From Anaerotruncus massiliensis (ex Togo et al. 2026) (GTDB lineage Bacteria > Bacillota > Clostridia > Oscillospirales > Ruminococcaceae): DNA of 64,000 nt. Under the pieces are notes generated by a model. It ran no database searches. It saw only the letters and a program-made list of their open reading frames with translations, and was not told the DNA's origin. The position numbers and the translations under genes were made by a program. Shown in pieces: positions 12,201-23,783 of the stretch (positions within the stretch are counted from its first letter, which is position 1; each line of letters begins with the position of its first letter). The stretch covers positions 1,659,501 to 1,723,500 of the forward strand of contig NZ_LT962687.1 in the NCBI RefSeq assembly GCF_900199635.1, given 5' to 3'.

Positions 12201-13542
12201 CCGCGAAGCAGGCCACAGGCGTCTCCCCGCCCTTCACAAAGCGGATGAATTCGATGATTGCGCCCCGCTTGCGCTCCCAGCCGCAGTAGGCGTTCTGCGT
12301 CGGGCTGTAGACCCGCCGCCGCACAAAGAGGAAAAACCGGCCGCCGTACCGGCGGTTCAGCTCTTCGATCACCCGTTTGGCGGCGTCGATCCGGGGGCCG
12401 TCCTGCGGGCTGAAGGGCCGGCGGTCCTCCCCGAAATCCGCGAGCACGCAGAAAAAGAGGTTTTCGGCGGGGTTGGAAAAGTAGAGCTGCTCCAGCCGGT
12501 TCCGCAGCCCGTCCGCCTTGTCGGCGGCGGGCAGCAGGGTCGTCACGGCGACCGCCGTCTTCGGCAGCTCGGTCAGTTCGACGCGCGGAATATGCCCCGC
12601 CGGGACGCCGCGCATCGCCAGCGAGGAGGCCGGCACCCGCACAATCTCGACGAGCGGCAGGTACCCGAGCAGCGCGGCGGCGGGACCGAAGCCCGCCCAG
12701 AGAAAGGCGCAGAGGGCCAGCGGCAGCGCCCAGGAGAGCAGGAGCGCCGCGCGCCCGCGCCGCCGGGCGCGGATGGCGCGCGGGTCGTGCCCGAGCAGAT
12801 AGTAGCCGACGTGGCGTTCCCGCTCCCCCTTCGCGTCCCCGGCGCAGATGAGGATGTCGCGCGCAACGGCGCTTTCCGCCGCGCCGGTATATCTTGCGAT
12901 GCGCGCGGCGATCTGCCGGTAGTGCCGCCGGGACTGCTCCGCCATGCGCGGGTAGACCCCGGCGGGGTCCTTTTCAAAGATGCGCTCGACCGCGCTCACC
13001 GAACGGGTGAGCGCGTCGAAATCGAGTTCGTAGACCGCCGTCAGCCCGGTGACCGCGTAGGAGAGGAGGCGCTCCCGCCCTGCGGAATCCCGCTCCCCCG
13101 CGCAGGCGTCCGCCGCCGCGTGCAGCAGGACGCATTTGAGCGCGGTGTAGGTGAATTCCAGCTGACGCTCCCCGAGCTCGGAAAGCTCGTTCGCGGCCGT
13201 AAGCGCCGCGCGGACCTCCTCCATGCCGATCGGGATCTCCCCGTCGGCAAAGACCGCCTCAAGCTGTAGATAGAGCCCGAGCAGCGGCGCGCTCCGCTTT
13301 CGGCAGCCGCGCAGGTCGAGCAGCGACTGCTTGGCGTGCGCCTCGAGCGCGTAGAAATTATCCGAAAGCCACTGCTCCCAGCCCTCGGGCGCGCAGGTCT
13401 CCCGCAGGGCGGAAAACCGCGCGCGCAGGCTCGAAAGCTCCCGCCGCAGCCCGCGCGCGATCCGGCGCGCCCCGCCGCGCGGGACCTCCCGCGCGGCCGC
13501 GCGCACCCGTTCCTCGATCATCGTCCGTTTATTCCCGTCCAT
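6238..13542 (-). CDS. Giant membrane GT84/GH94 protein, cyclic beta-1,2-glucan synthase-like (NdvB/Cgs family)
   Basis: A 2434-residue protein with the domain order of cyclic beta-1,2-glucan synthases. It has a helical N-terminus containing SDNFYALEAHAKQSLLDL and membrane segments near residues 260-310 and 650-850. Between them lies a GT84 glycosyltransferase (LDADTNLSF, SHDIVEGAYLR). Next comes the glycoamylase-like domain (SESGYFAFD, SYMAHHVGMS). The C-terminal half is GH94 phosphorylase-like, with the acid catalyst motif GDWNDG near residue 2125. Proven enzymes polymerise UDP-glucose and cyclise by phosphorolysis; the product here is inferred. I chose the ATG at 13542 because the upstream ATG at 13602 lies inside the ligA terminator. 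The ribosome site (GGCGG) is weak. Monocistronic. Confidence 0.85.
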   Translation of the reverse strand: MDGNKRTMIEERVRAAAREVPRGGARRIARGLRRELSSLRARFSALRETCAPEGWEQWLSDNFYALEAHAKQSLLDLRGCRKRSAPLLGLYLQLEAVFADGEIPIGMEEVRAALTAANELSELGERQLEFTYTALKCVLLHAAADACAGERDSAGRERLLSYAVTGLTAVYELDFDALTRSVSAVERIFEKDPAGVYPRMAEQSRRHYRQIAARIARYTGAAESAVARDILICAGDAKGERERHVGYYLLGHDPRAIRARRRGRAALLLSWALPLALCAFLWAGFGPAAALLGYLPLVEIVRVPASSLAMRGVPAGHIPRVELTELPKTAVAVTTLLPAADKADGLRNRLEQLYFSNPAENLFFCVLADFGEDRRPFSPQDGPRIDAAKRVIEELNRRYGGRFFLFVRRRVYSPTQNAYCGWERKRGAIIEFIRFVKGGETPVACFAGDREALGNLKYLIALDADTNLSFDGARQLLAAAEHPLNRPVIGKHNAVAAGYGILTACIGTDLESAKATDFTRIMAGAGGISSYEQECSDFYQDLFGQTVFSGKGLIDIDVFHAVVGRRFPENRVLSHDIVEGAYLRVGLLSDVELTDGMPTNALSWFTRLHRWIRGDWQNLPFLRRTIVLNGSRRPNPVGPLAKYQLLDNLRRSLTPAAALSCVAAAAFLPQGTALLLCALAFLSGALAPLLGAVRAIVSGGRFALIRRYFARTLPRVFELLGQALLGTVMTAQQAVVALDAACRALWRMAFSHKNLLQWTTAAQGETRDAGVLAVLRRSWLSELIGLCLLIFAPPQSLVVKLYGALFLLYAPVAAATARPTPEVKALPGRVQRERLLSLCAQMFRFYEDYAGKENHYLPPDNVQDSPVEAVARRTSPTNIGMMLLSMLAARDLHLIDTEGLYTRIERTISTIEKLETYRGNLYNWYATDDLRVLPEPFVSAVDSGNFLCALVALGEGLREYAAQEPRMGELVGRVEALLERTDFSVFYNRRRKLLTIGLDRNGNPSGSHYDFLMSEARTASYYAVATRQAGRRHWSALGRAMSRCGPYAGPVSWTGTMFEYFMPHLLLPAYDGSLLGEALHYALYCQKRRARRAGVPWGISESGYFAFDPHLNYQYKAHGVQALGVKRGLDRECVVAPYATFLALPFDLDGGMKNLDRLEALGMAGRYGFYEAADFTPGRAPAGGFAVVRSYMAHHVGMSIVACANALLDNVMQKRFMRDHAMGSAREFLQEKISKDAVVYDQMKPENDQRQKPAPEGAPIVREGLSPLSPACTLLASGLCCHPLSETGNGWLRYGDCDVTRRSDDPLLHPQGILALVKACGETISATAAPFWQEGVAHRCEFTADGASYHARKGEIELTQRFTLDAVRPVERCALTVRNHTASKAVAQVCFYFEPVLAQNSEYAAHPAFSKLFLLGSRDAATDSVSFFRRHRDGSDGLFLSAGLAERIPFDCCLRREEMTPYPEGLQNLLHFDALPFGGQTATPDGCCALRLTLTVPARGEAAATLLLSCGPSLAESAGNLAAAREERSAPAPSPLMGDSMAARFGLRLLPQMLFGADCGDAARAALAENTRGQDALWSLGISGDRPVVLYDWGAEPDWARLSAYLELWTIMRLHRLEFDLCVLGAPENPLPEGVYRIPREVSREVLTALRAAACHTASDAREPAPAEWRPAPILHAEPAEIPQDPNRFDVVGGAYLGEGFCVERVTPLPFSHVLANPSFGCLMQDASLGNTWWQNARECKLSPWRNDIASGNDGERLLLKLGEEIYDLVNGARAFFSPSEARWKGRAGDLSTEVRVTVSDAGSAKFLDVTLENESDGEVEAICAYVIEPVLGVSRQTAKYIRFGQLDGCLTLHNPYHAQLPAWMAVRVPDGHPSHTTDRAAFYAGDWSPRELLPNNDPIAGTVVRKRLPPRRRESIRFILTAAAGEAAAAQLAGRPLPPSGGSGRRSISISTPSEPLDRFINTFAPHQILAGRLWGRCAFYQCSGAYGFRDQLQDAGAYQLLDPEIAREQIARCCAVQFPEGDVLHWWHALPSETRGVRTRFSDDLLWLPYTVCGYVEATGDRELLDLEIAFCEGEPLAEGEQERYQAVQQSEEKATVFEHCVRAIEKASNFGDKGIPKIGCGDWNDGFSGVGAGGQGQSVWLGMFLAVVCGRFAPLCAERGDGFRAELMKGTTALLRQNLDKSCWDGNWYLRAFYDDGTPLGSHKSEECRIDLLSQSFAVFAGMPDASRVQTALDSALDRLVDHEGRIVKLFTPPFDRSDHNPGYIKAYPTGIRENGGQYTHAAIWLALALLEAGRAEEGWRLLDMLNPASRCTDAALAQSYKTEPYYLAADIYTHAGCCGHGGWSIYTGAAAWYYRAVVGGLLGLGFHGGALTLSPRLPESWNRFSATVREGEATYAIECSRTGKRTLTVDGNPAEEIPLDGASHTILLTI

Positions 13543-13606
13543 CTGCAAACCGCCATTTCTTTTATCGTTCGCAGATATTTTTACCAGAAGGCCCCCAAAC
13601 ATGCAG

Positions 13607-13637
13607 AAAAGGCCGCCGGGGTTTTCCCCGGCGGCCC
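13607..13637 (-). terminator. Terminator of ligA
   Basis: An 11-bp perfect GC stem (13611-13621 with 13626-13636), TTTT/AAAA loop, and a minus-strand T-run at 13607-13610. It lies 12 bp past the ligA stop. Confidence 0.85.
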
Positions 13638-13648
13638 TTGGCCGTCCG

Positions 13649-16382
<2,734 letters not shown>

Positions 16383-16483
16383 CGCGCCGCCCCCTTTCCG
16401 TATGCGTCTATCTATTAATGTATTCGGCTCCGCGCCAAAACGTTCTCGCAGACGGAAAATCCGGCTAAATCCCTCCGCTTTGG

Positions 16484-16512
16484 GTGACAAACCGGGCGTT
16501 TCGTGCTAGGAT
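16484..16512 (+). promoter_or_regulatory. Promoter of the cupin gene
   Basis: GTGACA (16484-16489), 17-bp spacer, TAGGAT (16507-16512), 22 bp before the start codon. A moderate consensus match. Confidence 0.5.
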
Positions 16513-16534
16513 GGAAGAAAAAGGAGGGAACGCC

Positions 16535-16990
16535 ATGCCGCAAAAGCTGAACGAACGGGAGCTCGCGGAGTTCGGGATCACAGCCAACCACGAGCGGATG
16601 GAAAACGGCGAGGTCCGCTTCCGCCTCACGGGGCGGGACGGCAGCAGCTATATCCGCTGCGAGAATACGGGCGGCCCGGTGTGGGAAAACAGCCATTCCC
16701 ACAGCGCCCTGAGGGAGATGGTGATCGTGCAGGAGGGCCGCGTCGTCTTCGCCGAATACCGGGAGGGGACGGCGCGCCTGCGGGAGCTCCCGCCCGGCGG
16801 CTGGGCGGTCACCGTCCCCGGCGTGCCCCACAACGAATGCCTCGCGCGCGGGACCGTCGTGCACACGGTCAAATTCGGGGACTGCTCCCATCCCGACTGG
16901 ATCGCCAGCCCGGAGCTCGACGCGCTCACCAAGCGGCTCTCCTTCGCGGAGGCGCTCGAAATCGCCCGGAAAACGAAAACGGACGCCTGA
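16535..16990 (+). CDS. Small single-domain cupin protein
   Basis: A 151-residue protein with a cupin barrel. Metal-site motif 1 is in the segment SHSHSALREMVIVQEG and motif 2 is in PGVPHN followed by VVHTVKFG. The ATG at 16535 is preceded by AAAGGAGG. It is a monocistronic gene between divergent yunB and the convergent acyl-CoA synthetase. Cupins of this size include sugar isomerases, dioxygenases and storage proteins; nothing here fixes the substrate. Confidence 0.75.
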   Translation: MPQKLNERELAEFGITANHERMENGEVRFRLTGRDGSSYIRCENTGGPVWENSHSHSALREMVIVQEGRVVFAEYREGTARLRELPPGGWAVTVPGVPHNECLARGTVVHTVKFGDCSHPDWIASPELDALTKRLSFAEALEIARKTKTDA

Positions 16991-17014
16991 CCTGCCGGTC
17001 GGGCGTCCGTTTTT
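16979..17014. terminator. Bidirectional terminator between the cupin gene and the acyl-CoA synthetase
   Basis: Stem ACGGACGCC (16979-16987) with GGCGTCCGT (17002-17010), T-run on the plus strand and A-rich flank giving T on the minus strand. The stem starts inside the cupin stop region. Confidence 0.8.
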
Positions 17015-17022
17015 AGAGCGGA

Positions 17023-18675
17023 TTATTTCTTCTGATCCTTCGCGCGGATCTCGGTGCGGCGGATCTTGCCCGAGATCGTCTTGGGCAGTTCGGTGACGAA
17101 CTCGACGATGCGGGGGTATTTATAAGGAGCGGTCTGTTTTTTGACGAAGGTCTGGAGCTCCTTTTTGAGCTCCTCGGAGGGCTGGTAGCTGCTCGTCAGG
17201 ACGATCGTCGCCTTGACCACGATGCCGCGGACGGGATCGGGCGCGCCGGTGACCGCGCATTCCAGCACGGCGGGGTGCTCCATCAGCACGCTCTCGATCT
17301 CGAAGGGGCCGATGCGGTAGCCCGACGATTTGATGACGTCGTCGGTGCGTCCGACATACCAGAGGTAGCCGTCCTCGTCCATCCACGCGGTATCGCCCGT
17401 GTGGTAGTAGCCGTCGTGCCAGGACGCGGCCGTCTCCCCGGGGTTGCGATAGTAGCCGCCGAAGAGCCCGGGATGGGGCTTCTCGGTGTTGATGACGATC
17501 TCGCCGACGGCGCCGCGCGGCACGTCGTTGCCGTCCTCGTCGATCAGGTGGATGTCATAGATCGGCGACGGCTTGCCCATCGAGCCCGGCTTGGGGGTGG
17601 TGCCCACGAAGTTCGCGACCTGCATGACCGTCTCGGTCTGGCCGTAGGACTCCATCAGGCGCAGGCCGGTGAACTCGTACCAGCGGTTGTAGACCTCGGG
17701 GTTGAGCGCCTCGCCCGCCGTCGTGGAATAGTGCAGGGCGGACAGGTCGTATCCCTCCATCCCCTCCTTGATGAAAAAGCGGTAGATGGTCGGCGGTGCG
17801 CAGAAGGTGGTGACCTTGTATTTTTCCATCATGTGCAGCAGGTCGTGGGGGACGAACTTGTCAAAGTCGTAGACGAAGATCGACGCCGCGGCGAACCACT
17901 GCCCATAGAGCTTGCCCCAGACCGCCTTCATCCAGCCCGTCTCGGAGACGGTCAGGTGCAGATCGTCCGAGTGGACGTTGTGCCAGTAGCGGGCGGTGAT
18001 GATGTGCGCCACCGGGTAGGCGTGGTTGTGGACGACCATCTTGGGCATGCCCGTCGTGCCGGAGGTGAAGTAGAGGAGCAGCGGGTCGTCCCTGGAGGTC
18101 TGGACCCGCTCGAAGTTCCCGTCGTACTTTTCGAGCTCCTCCGAATAGGTGAGCCAGCCCTCCCGCCTGCCGCGGACGATAAACTTGGAGTGGACCCCGT
18201 CATACTGCCTGCACGCCTCGTCGACATACTCGGAGATGTTGCACTCGCCCGAGCAGACGCAGGCGGTGATGCCAGCCGCCTCGAAGCGGTAAACGAGGTC
18301 GTGGGTGGTCAGCAGGTTGGTGGCGGGCACGCCGACCGCGCCGAGCTTGTGGAGCGCGAGGACGGTGAACCAGAACTCATAGTGCCTTTTCAGCACCAGC
18401 AGGACCATGTCGCCCTTTTTGACGCCGTGGTCGGCGAGCATCTGGGCGCATTTGTCGGAATAGAGCTTCATCTCGCCGAAGGTGAGCACCCGCTCCTCCC
18501 CCGCCACGTTGCACCAGACCATGGCGCGGCGGTTCGGCTCGAGGCGGGCGATCTCGTCCACCACGTCGTAGGCAAAGTTGAAGTTGTCGGCGATCACCGG
18601 CTCAAAGTAGTTGAGCACGCCGTTTTCGTCAAAGCCCTCCTTGCAGAAGCGCTGATAAAAATTCTCGAGATCCAT
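17023..18675 (-). CDS. AMP-forming acyl-CoA synthetase (medium/branched-chain acyl type)
   Basis: A 550-residue ANL-family ligase. It carries the P-loop YFTSGTTGMPKMVVH, A5 motif ESYGQTE, A7 YHTGDTAWMDEDGY, A8 GRTDDVIKSSGYRIGPFEIE and the catalytic lysine motif PKTISGKIRR. It makes an acyl-CoA from a carboxylic acid, ATP and CoA. It resembles the acyl-CoA synthetase group acting on medium or branched acids more than acetyl-CoA synthetase proper. It overlaps the XRE-cupin stop by 1 nt (TGATG), so translation is coupled and both genes sit under the upstream T-box. From that context I infer a role in amino-acid-linked acyl-CoA metabolism. Confidence 0.88.
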   Translation of the reverse strand: MDLENFYQRFCKEGFDENGVLNYFEPVIADNFNFAYDVVDEIARLEPNRRAMVWCNVAGEERVLTFGEMKLYSDKCAQMLADHGVKKGDMVLLVLKRHYEFWFTVLALHKLGAVGVPATNLLTTHDLVYRFEAAGITACVCSGECNISEYVDEACRQYDGVHSKFIVRGRREGWLTYSEELEKYDGNFERVQTSRDDPLLLYFTSGTTGMPKMVVHNHAYPVAHIITARYWHNVHSDDLHLTVSETGWMKAVWGKLYGQWFAAASIFVYDFDKFVPHDLLHMMEKYKVTTFCAPPTIYRFFIKEGMEGYDLSALHYSTTAGEALNPEVYNRWYEFTGLRLMESYGQTETVMQVANFVGTTPKPGSMGKPSPIYDIHLIDEDGNDVPRGAVGEIVINTEKPHPGLFGGYYRNPGETAASWHDGYYHTGDTAWMDEDGYLWYVGRTDDVIKSSGYRIGPFEIESVLMEHPAVLECAVTGAPDPVRGIVVKATIVLTSSYQPSEELKKELQTFVKKQTAPYKYPRIVEFVTELPKTISGKIRRTEIRAKDQKK

Positions 18676-19268
18676 CAGTCGTTCTCCCCCTTGTCGTTTT
18701 CATCCTTCATGACGACCGCGAGGAACACACAGTCCTCGCCGCCCGTCGCGATCATGCCGTGCGCGTGGCCGGAGTCGTAATAGATCGCGTCCCCCGGTCC
18801 CATATACTCGGTGTGGTCCTCCATCTGCACCTTGAGCTGCCCGCTCAGGACAAAGTCGAACTCCTGCCCGTCGTGCTGGGAGAGGTGGATGGGCTTCTCC
18901 TGCTCCTCCTGCGAAAAGGGCGCGGTGACGAGGAAGGGCTCGGCGATCTTGCGGGAAAAGCGGTAGGCCAGGTGGTTGTAGGTGAAGCCGGCGCGGCGGT
19001 TGATGCTCAGCCCCTCCCCCTTGCGGACGATCGAGTAGAAGGAGAGGTGCGGGGCCTCGCCGGTGAGCAGCTCGATGATGTCGACGCCGAACGCCTGCGC
19101 GCAGTTATAGAGGAAGGTAAAGGTGAAGTCGCTCTTTCCATCCTCGGCGGCGAGGTATTCCTCGGCGGAAAGGCCGGTCTGCTGCGCCATCTCCGCGACC
19201 GGAATCTCCATAATTTCCCGCAGCGTACGGATCCGCATGGCAATTTCCTGTAGTTTCTGCTCTTGCAT
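18675..19268 (-). CDS. XRE-type regulator with C-terminal cupin sensor domain
   Basis: 197 residues: an N-terminal helix-turn-helix (VAEMAQQTGLSAEEYLAAEDG) followed from about residue 105 by a cupin with HLSQHDGQEFDFVLSG and GPGDAIYYDSGHAHGM. Proteins of this plan sense a small molecule and regulate adjacent genes. I chose the ATG at 19268 because GGAGGT lies 7 nt before it; an ATG five codons upstream overlaps that site. It is first in a two-gene operon with the acyl-CoA synthetase and lies 72 bp past a T-box terminator. Confidence 0.88.
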   Translation of the reverse strand: MQEQKLQEIAMRIRTLREIMEIPVAEMAQQTGLSAEEYLAAEDGKSDFTFTFLYNCAQAFGVDIIELLTGEAPHLSFYSIVRKGEGLSINRRAGFTYNHLAYRFSRKIAEPFLVTAPFSQEEQEKPIHLSQHDGQEFDFVLSGQLKVQMEDHTEYMGPGDAIYYDSGHAHGMIATGGEDCVFLAVVMKDENDKGEND

Positions 19269-19340
19269 ATCGGTGACCTCCATCTCAAAATTGACCGGAT
19301 TTGTTGTGGCCGCGGCCCGGGAACGGGCGCGGCGAAAGTG

Positions 19341-19611
19341 AAAAAGACCCGTCCCTCAGATAAGGGACGAGTCCAATTTACGACCCGCGGTACCACCCGA
19401 ATTGCGCAACAATGCGCCGCTTAGCGAAGCTCTAACAAGCTCCCGACCGTTAACGCCGTCCAGCGGGGAAGCCTACTTGATCTCCGTTCGGCTCCCAACT
19501 CGGGGGTGATGAGCTGTCAAACGGCCCGCCGCCGGCTTTCACCATATGCCGGCTCTCTGTGGGCTGGGCTGTGTCTGCGCCGTCCCCGTCATCGTCTTTG
19601 AAAAGTTATTG
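19341..19611 (-). promoter_or_regulatory. T-box riboswitch controlling the XRE-cupin / acyl-CoA synthetase operon
   Basis: The minus-strand leader has the T-box core GGGTGGTACCGCGGG (19398-19383). An 11-bp terminator stem (19346-19356 with 19363-19373) with T-run 19345-19341 follows. Upstream are Stem I features (GATGACGGGGA, then AGAGCCGG and GTGAAAGCCGG forming the distal arm) and an AGTAGGCTTCCC-type linker. Uncharged tRNA should favour the antiterminator. The specifier is probably CTC (Leu, minus strand 19513-19511), because an A follows it; GCT (Ala) one base upstream is possible. The T-box UGGN position is U, which pairs with a tRNA discriminator A and fits either. The riboswitch is clear; its amino acid is not. 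Confidence 0.9.
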
Positions 19612-19616
19612 ACGCT

Positions 19617-19645
19617 ATCATACTGCAAACTTTGGGCGTTGTCAA
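19617..19645 (-). promoter_or_regulatory. Promoter of the T-box operon
   Basis: Minus-strand TTGACA (19645-19640), 17-bp spacer, TATGAT (19622-19617). It is placed directly before the T-box Stem I and gives a leader of about 340 nt. Confidence 0.88.
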
Positions 19646-19667
19646 TACCGTTTTTTTCAAAAAATTT

Positions 19668-20318
19668 TCAGCGGATATACCGGAGCAGGTCCAGCGGGCG
19701 CTCCGCGACCGCGTCCGCGCCGTTCTCCCGCAGCTCCTCCTCCGACCGGAACCCCCACAGCGCCCCGACCGCGAAAAGCCCGCCGTTCTTCGCCGTCTGC
19801 ATGTCCACGCCGCTGTCCCCGACGTAGACCGTGTCGGCGGCGCGGATCCCCGTTTCCTCCAGGATCTCCGCCGTCAGCAGCCGGTCGGGCTTTGTGGGCC
19901 AGCCCTCCCGCTGGCCGTGCACGACCGCGAACCGCTCCCCCAGCAGGCTCCTGCAGAGCTCCACTGTAAAGGCGTGCGGCTTGTTGGAGAGCACCGCGCA
20001 GGCGGCGCCCGCCTGTTCCAGCGCGCCGAGCAGCTCCGGGACCCCCGGGTAGGGCGCGGTCAAATCGGCGTTGTGCGCGCTGTAGTAGGCGTTATACTCG
20101 TCCCGCAGCAGCGCGAGCGCACCGGGCGAATGATCGGCGTCCGCAGGGATCATCCGCTCGACGAGCTTATAGACGCCGTTGCCCACAAAGAGCTTGTACC
20201 GTTCGGCCGGGTGCTCCGGCCAGCCGTGCGCCCGCAGCAGGTGGTTGCCCGCCGCGGCGAGGTCGTCGAGCGTGTTGAGCAGCGTCCCGTCGAGGTCGAA
20301 AATCACGAGCTTTTTCAT
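19668..20318 (-). CDS. HAD-superfamily phosphatase, phosphoglycolate phosphatase-like
   Basis: A 216-residue HAD hydrolase with motif I DLDGTLLNT (nucleophile and acid Asp), motif II SNKPH, the motif III lysine in KPDR and motif IV GDSGVDMQTA. A helical C1 cap lies between motifs I and II, as in Gph/PgmB-type enzymes. The substrate is not determinable from sequence. Its ATG overlaps the stop of the thioesterase gene by 4 bp (ATGA), so the two are translated together. Confidence 0.88.
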   Translation of the reverse strand: MKKLVIFDLDGTLLNTLDDLAAAGNHLLRAHGWPEHPAERYKLFVGNGVYKLVERMIPADADHSPGALALLRDEYNAYYSAHNADLTAPYPGVPELLGALEQAGAACAVLSNKPHAFTVELCRSLLGERFAVVHGQREGWPTKPDRLLTAEILEETGIRAADTVYVGDSGVDMQTAKNGGLFAVGALWGFRSEEELRENGADAVAERPLDLLRYIR

Positions 20319-20704
20319 TCCGCGGCACCCGCCTTCGCATCCGTCTTCTGCTGGAAGCGCGCCGCGTCGACAATCACCCGGCTGTGCGTGCCGCGGCCGA
20401 TCTCCCCCGCCGCGTCCCGCGCGGACACGGTGAAGTCCACCCGGCGGCCCTCCGCCGCGACGATCTCCGCCGACGCCTCCGCCGCCATGCCGGACGGCGT
20501 GGCCGACATGTGGGACACGTCCATCGCCGTGCCGACCGACGTCTGCCCCGGCTCCAGAAAGCGCGCGAGCAGCGTGCAGGCGGCCCGTTCCATCTCCGCG
20601 ATCATCGCGGGCGTGGCGAGCACGTCGAGGTCCCCGCTGCCCATATGAGACGCGAGCCGCTCCGGCCCGACCGTAAAGGTCACGGTATTCTTTTCTCCGA
20701 TCAT
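20315..20704 (-). CDS. Hot-dog fold thioesterase, FlK-like
   Basis: A 129-residue single hot-dog domain resembling fluoroacetyl-CoA thioesterase FlK and related acyl-CoA thioesterases. A conserved segment TPAMIAEMERAA forms the hot-dog helix and TSVGTAMDVSHMSATPSG the following strand. I chose the ATG at 20704 because GGGGGT lies 7 nt before it; the GTG three codons earlier has no spacing for it. First gene of a two-gene unit with the HAD phosphatase. Confidence 0.82.
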   Translation of the reverse strand: MIGEKNTVTFTVGPERLASHMGSGDLDVLATPAMIAEMERAACTLLARFLEPGQTSVGTAMDVSHMSATPSGMAAEASAEIVAAEGRRVDFTVSARDAAGEIGRGTHSRVIVDAARFQQKTDAKAGAAE

Positions 20705-20762
20705 AAATGGCACCCCCGTTTTCTAACCGACGACAGTATAGCACAAATGGACGCGGGATGCA

Positions 20763-20802
20763 AAAAAGCAGTCCGGCGTTCCGGATGGAACGCCGGACTG
20801 CA
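20763..20802 (-). terminator. Terminator of clpC
   Basis: A 15-bp stem (GCAGTCCGGCGTTCC and its complement) with a four-base loop, followed on the minus strand by a run of six T. It lies 43 bp past the clpC stop. Confidence 0.9.
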
Positions 20803-20844
20803 TCAAACGCTTCGGGGGTTCCGGGAGGACTTTTCAAAGCCTCC

Positions 20845-23292
<2,448 letters not shown>

Positions 23293-23510
23293 AAGATCAC
23301 CTCAGAAGTTCGTTTCCCCGCCCCCGAACGGCGTTTCCCTCCGGCCGGCGGCCCGCAGGGCGCCGTAATATCTTATGCGGGAACCATTCATAATATTGTC
23401 AGAAGCCCCCGCCGATATGCGCCGCCGAAAGCGGAAAACGCGCCCGCTGTAACCGAAGGGAAGGGAGCGACATAGTATGGGATGAAATCACTAATAGGAG
23501 GTCACCTTTC

Positions 23511-23711
23511 ATGGGATGTAACAACTTTGGCGGCAACTACTTCTGGATCATTATCCTGATTATCATCATCTTCGGTTGGGGTTGGGGCGGCAACAGCGGC
23601 TTCGGCTTTGGCAACAACGGCGGATGCGGCTGTGGCTGCGACAACAACTGCGGCTGCGACAACTGCGGCGCCAACTACAACAACGGCTGCGGATGCGGCT
23701 GTGGCTGCTAA
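23511..23711 (+). CDS. Tiny Cys/Gly-rich membrane-anchored peptide, unknown function
   Basis: A 66-residue peptide with one hydrophobic segment (residues 9-24, mostly Ile/Leu/Phe/Trp), a Gly/Phe/Asn stretch, then a tail of Cys-Gly-Cys repeats. It has 11 cysteines in all, 10 of them in the last 32 residues. A perfect AGGAGGT sits 8 nt before the ATG and a strong terminator follows, so it is very probably a real gene. Small hydrophobic Gly-rich spore-coat peptides (YjcZ type) are loosely similar, but no family is certain. The tail could bind metal or form disulfide cross-links. Confidence 0.75.
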   Translation: MGCNNFGGNYFWIIILIIIIFGWGWGGNSGFGFGNNGGCGCGCDNNCGCDNCGANYNNGCGCGCGC

Positions 23712-23730
23712 TCGGCGGTAAGATCCAAAA

Positions 23731-23768
23731 AAAGAGCGGGAGGCGCGCTGCGCCTCCCGCTCTTTTTC
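23731..23768. terminator. Bidirectional terminator between the Cys-rich peptide gene and potD
   Basis: Stem GAGCGGGAGGCG (23734-23745) with CGCCTCCCGCTC (23751-23762). Plus-strand T5 follows and an A-rich run precedes it, so it works in both directions for convergent genes. Confidence 0.9.
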
Positions 23769-23783
23769 CGTTATTCGGTTTGA

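Noticed and set aside
10213-13269. Plus-strand open frame of 1018 codons
   Set aside because: It lies antisense to the GT84/GH94 gene. Composition is Arg/Glu/Ala/Val rich with no domain, and there is no ribosome site; it is a GC-rich shadow.
13543-13602. Longer start for the GT84/GH94 gene at 13602
   Set aside because: That ATG lies right at the ligA terminator stem and has no ribosome site; the start at 13542 is preferred.
23600-23711. Short GGCTGCGGATGCGGCTGTGGC-like repeats considered as a repeat array
   Set aside because: They are the codons of the Cys-Gly repeats in a well-supported small gene, not a CRISPR. No spacer-repeat pattern was seen anywhere in the window.
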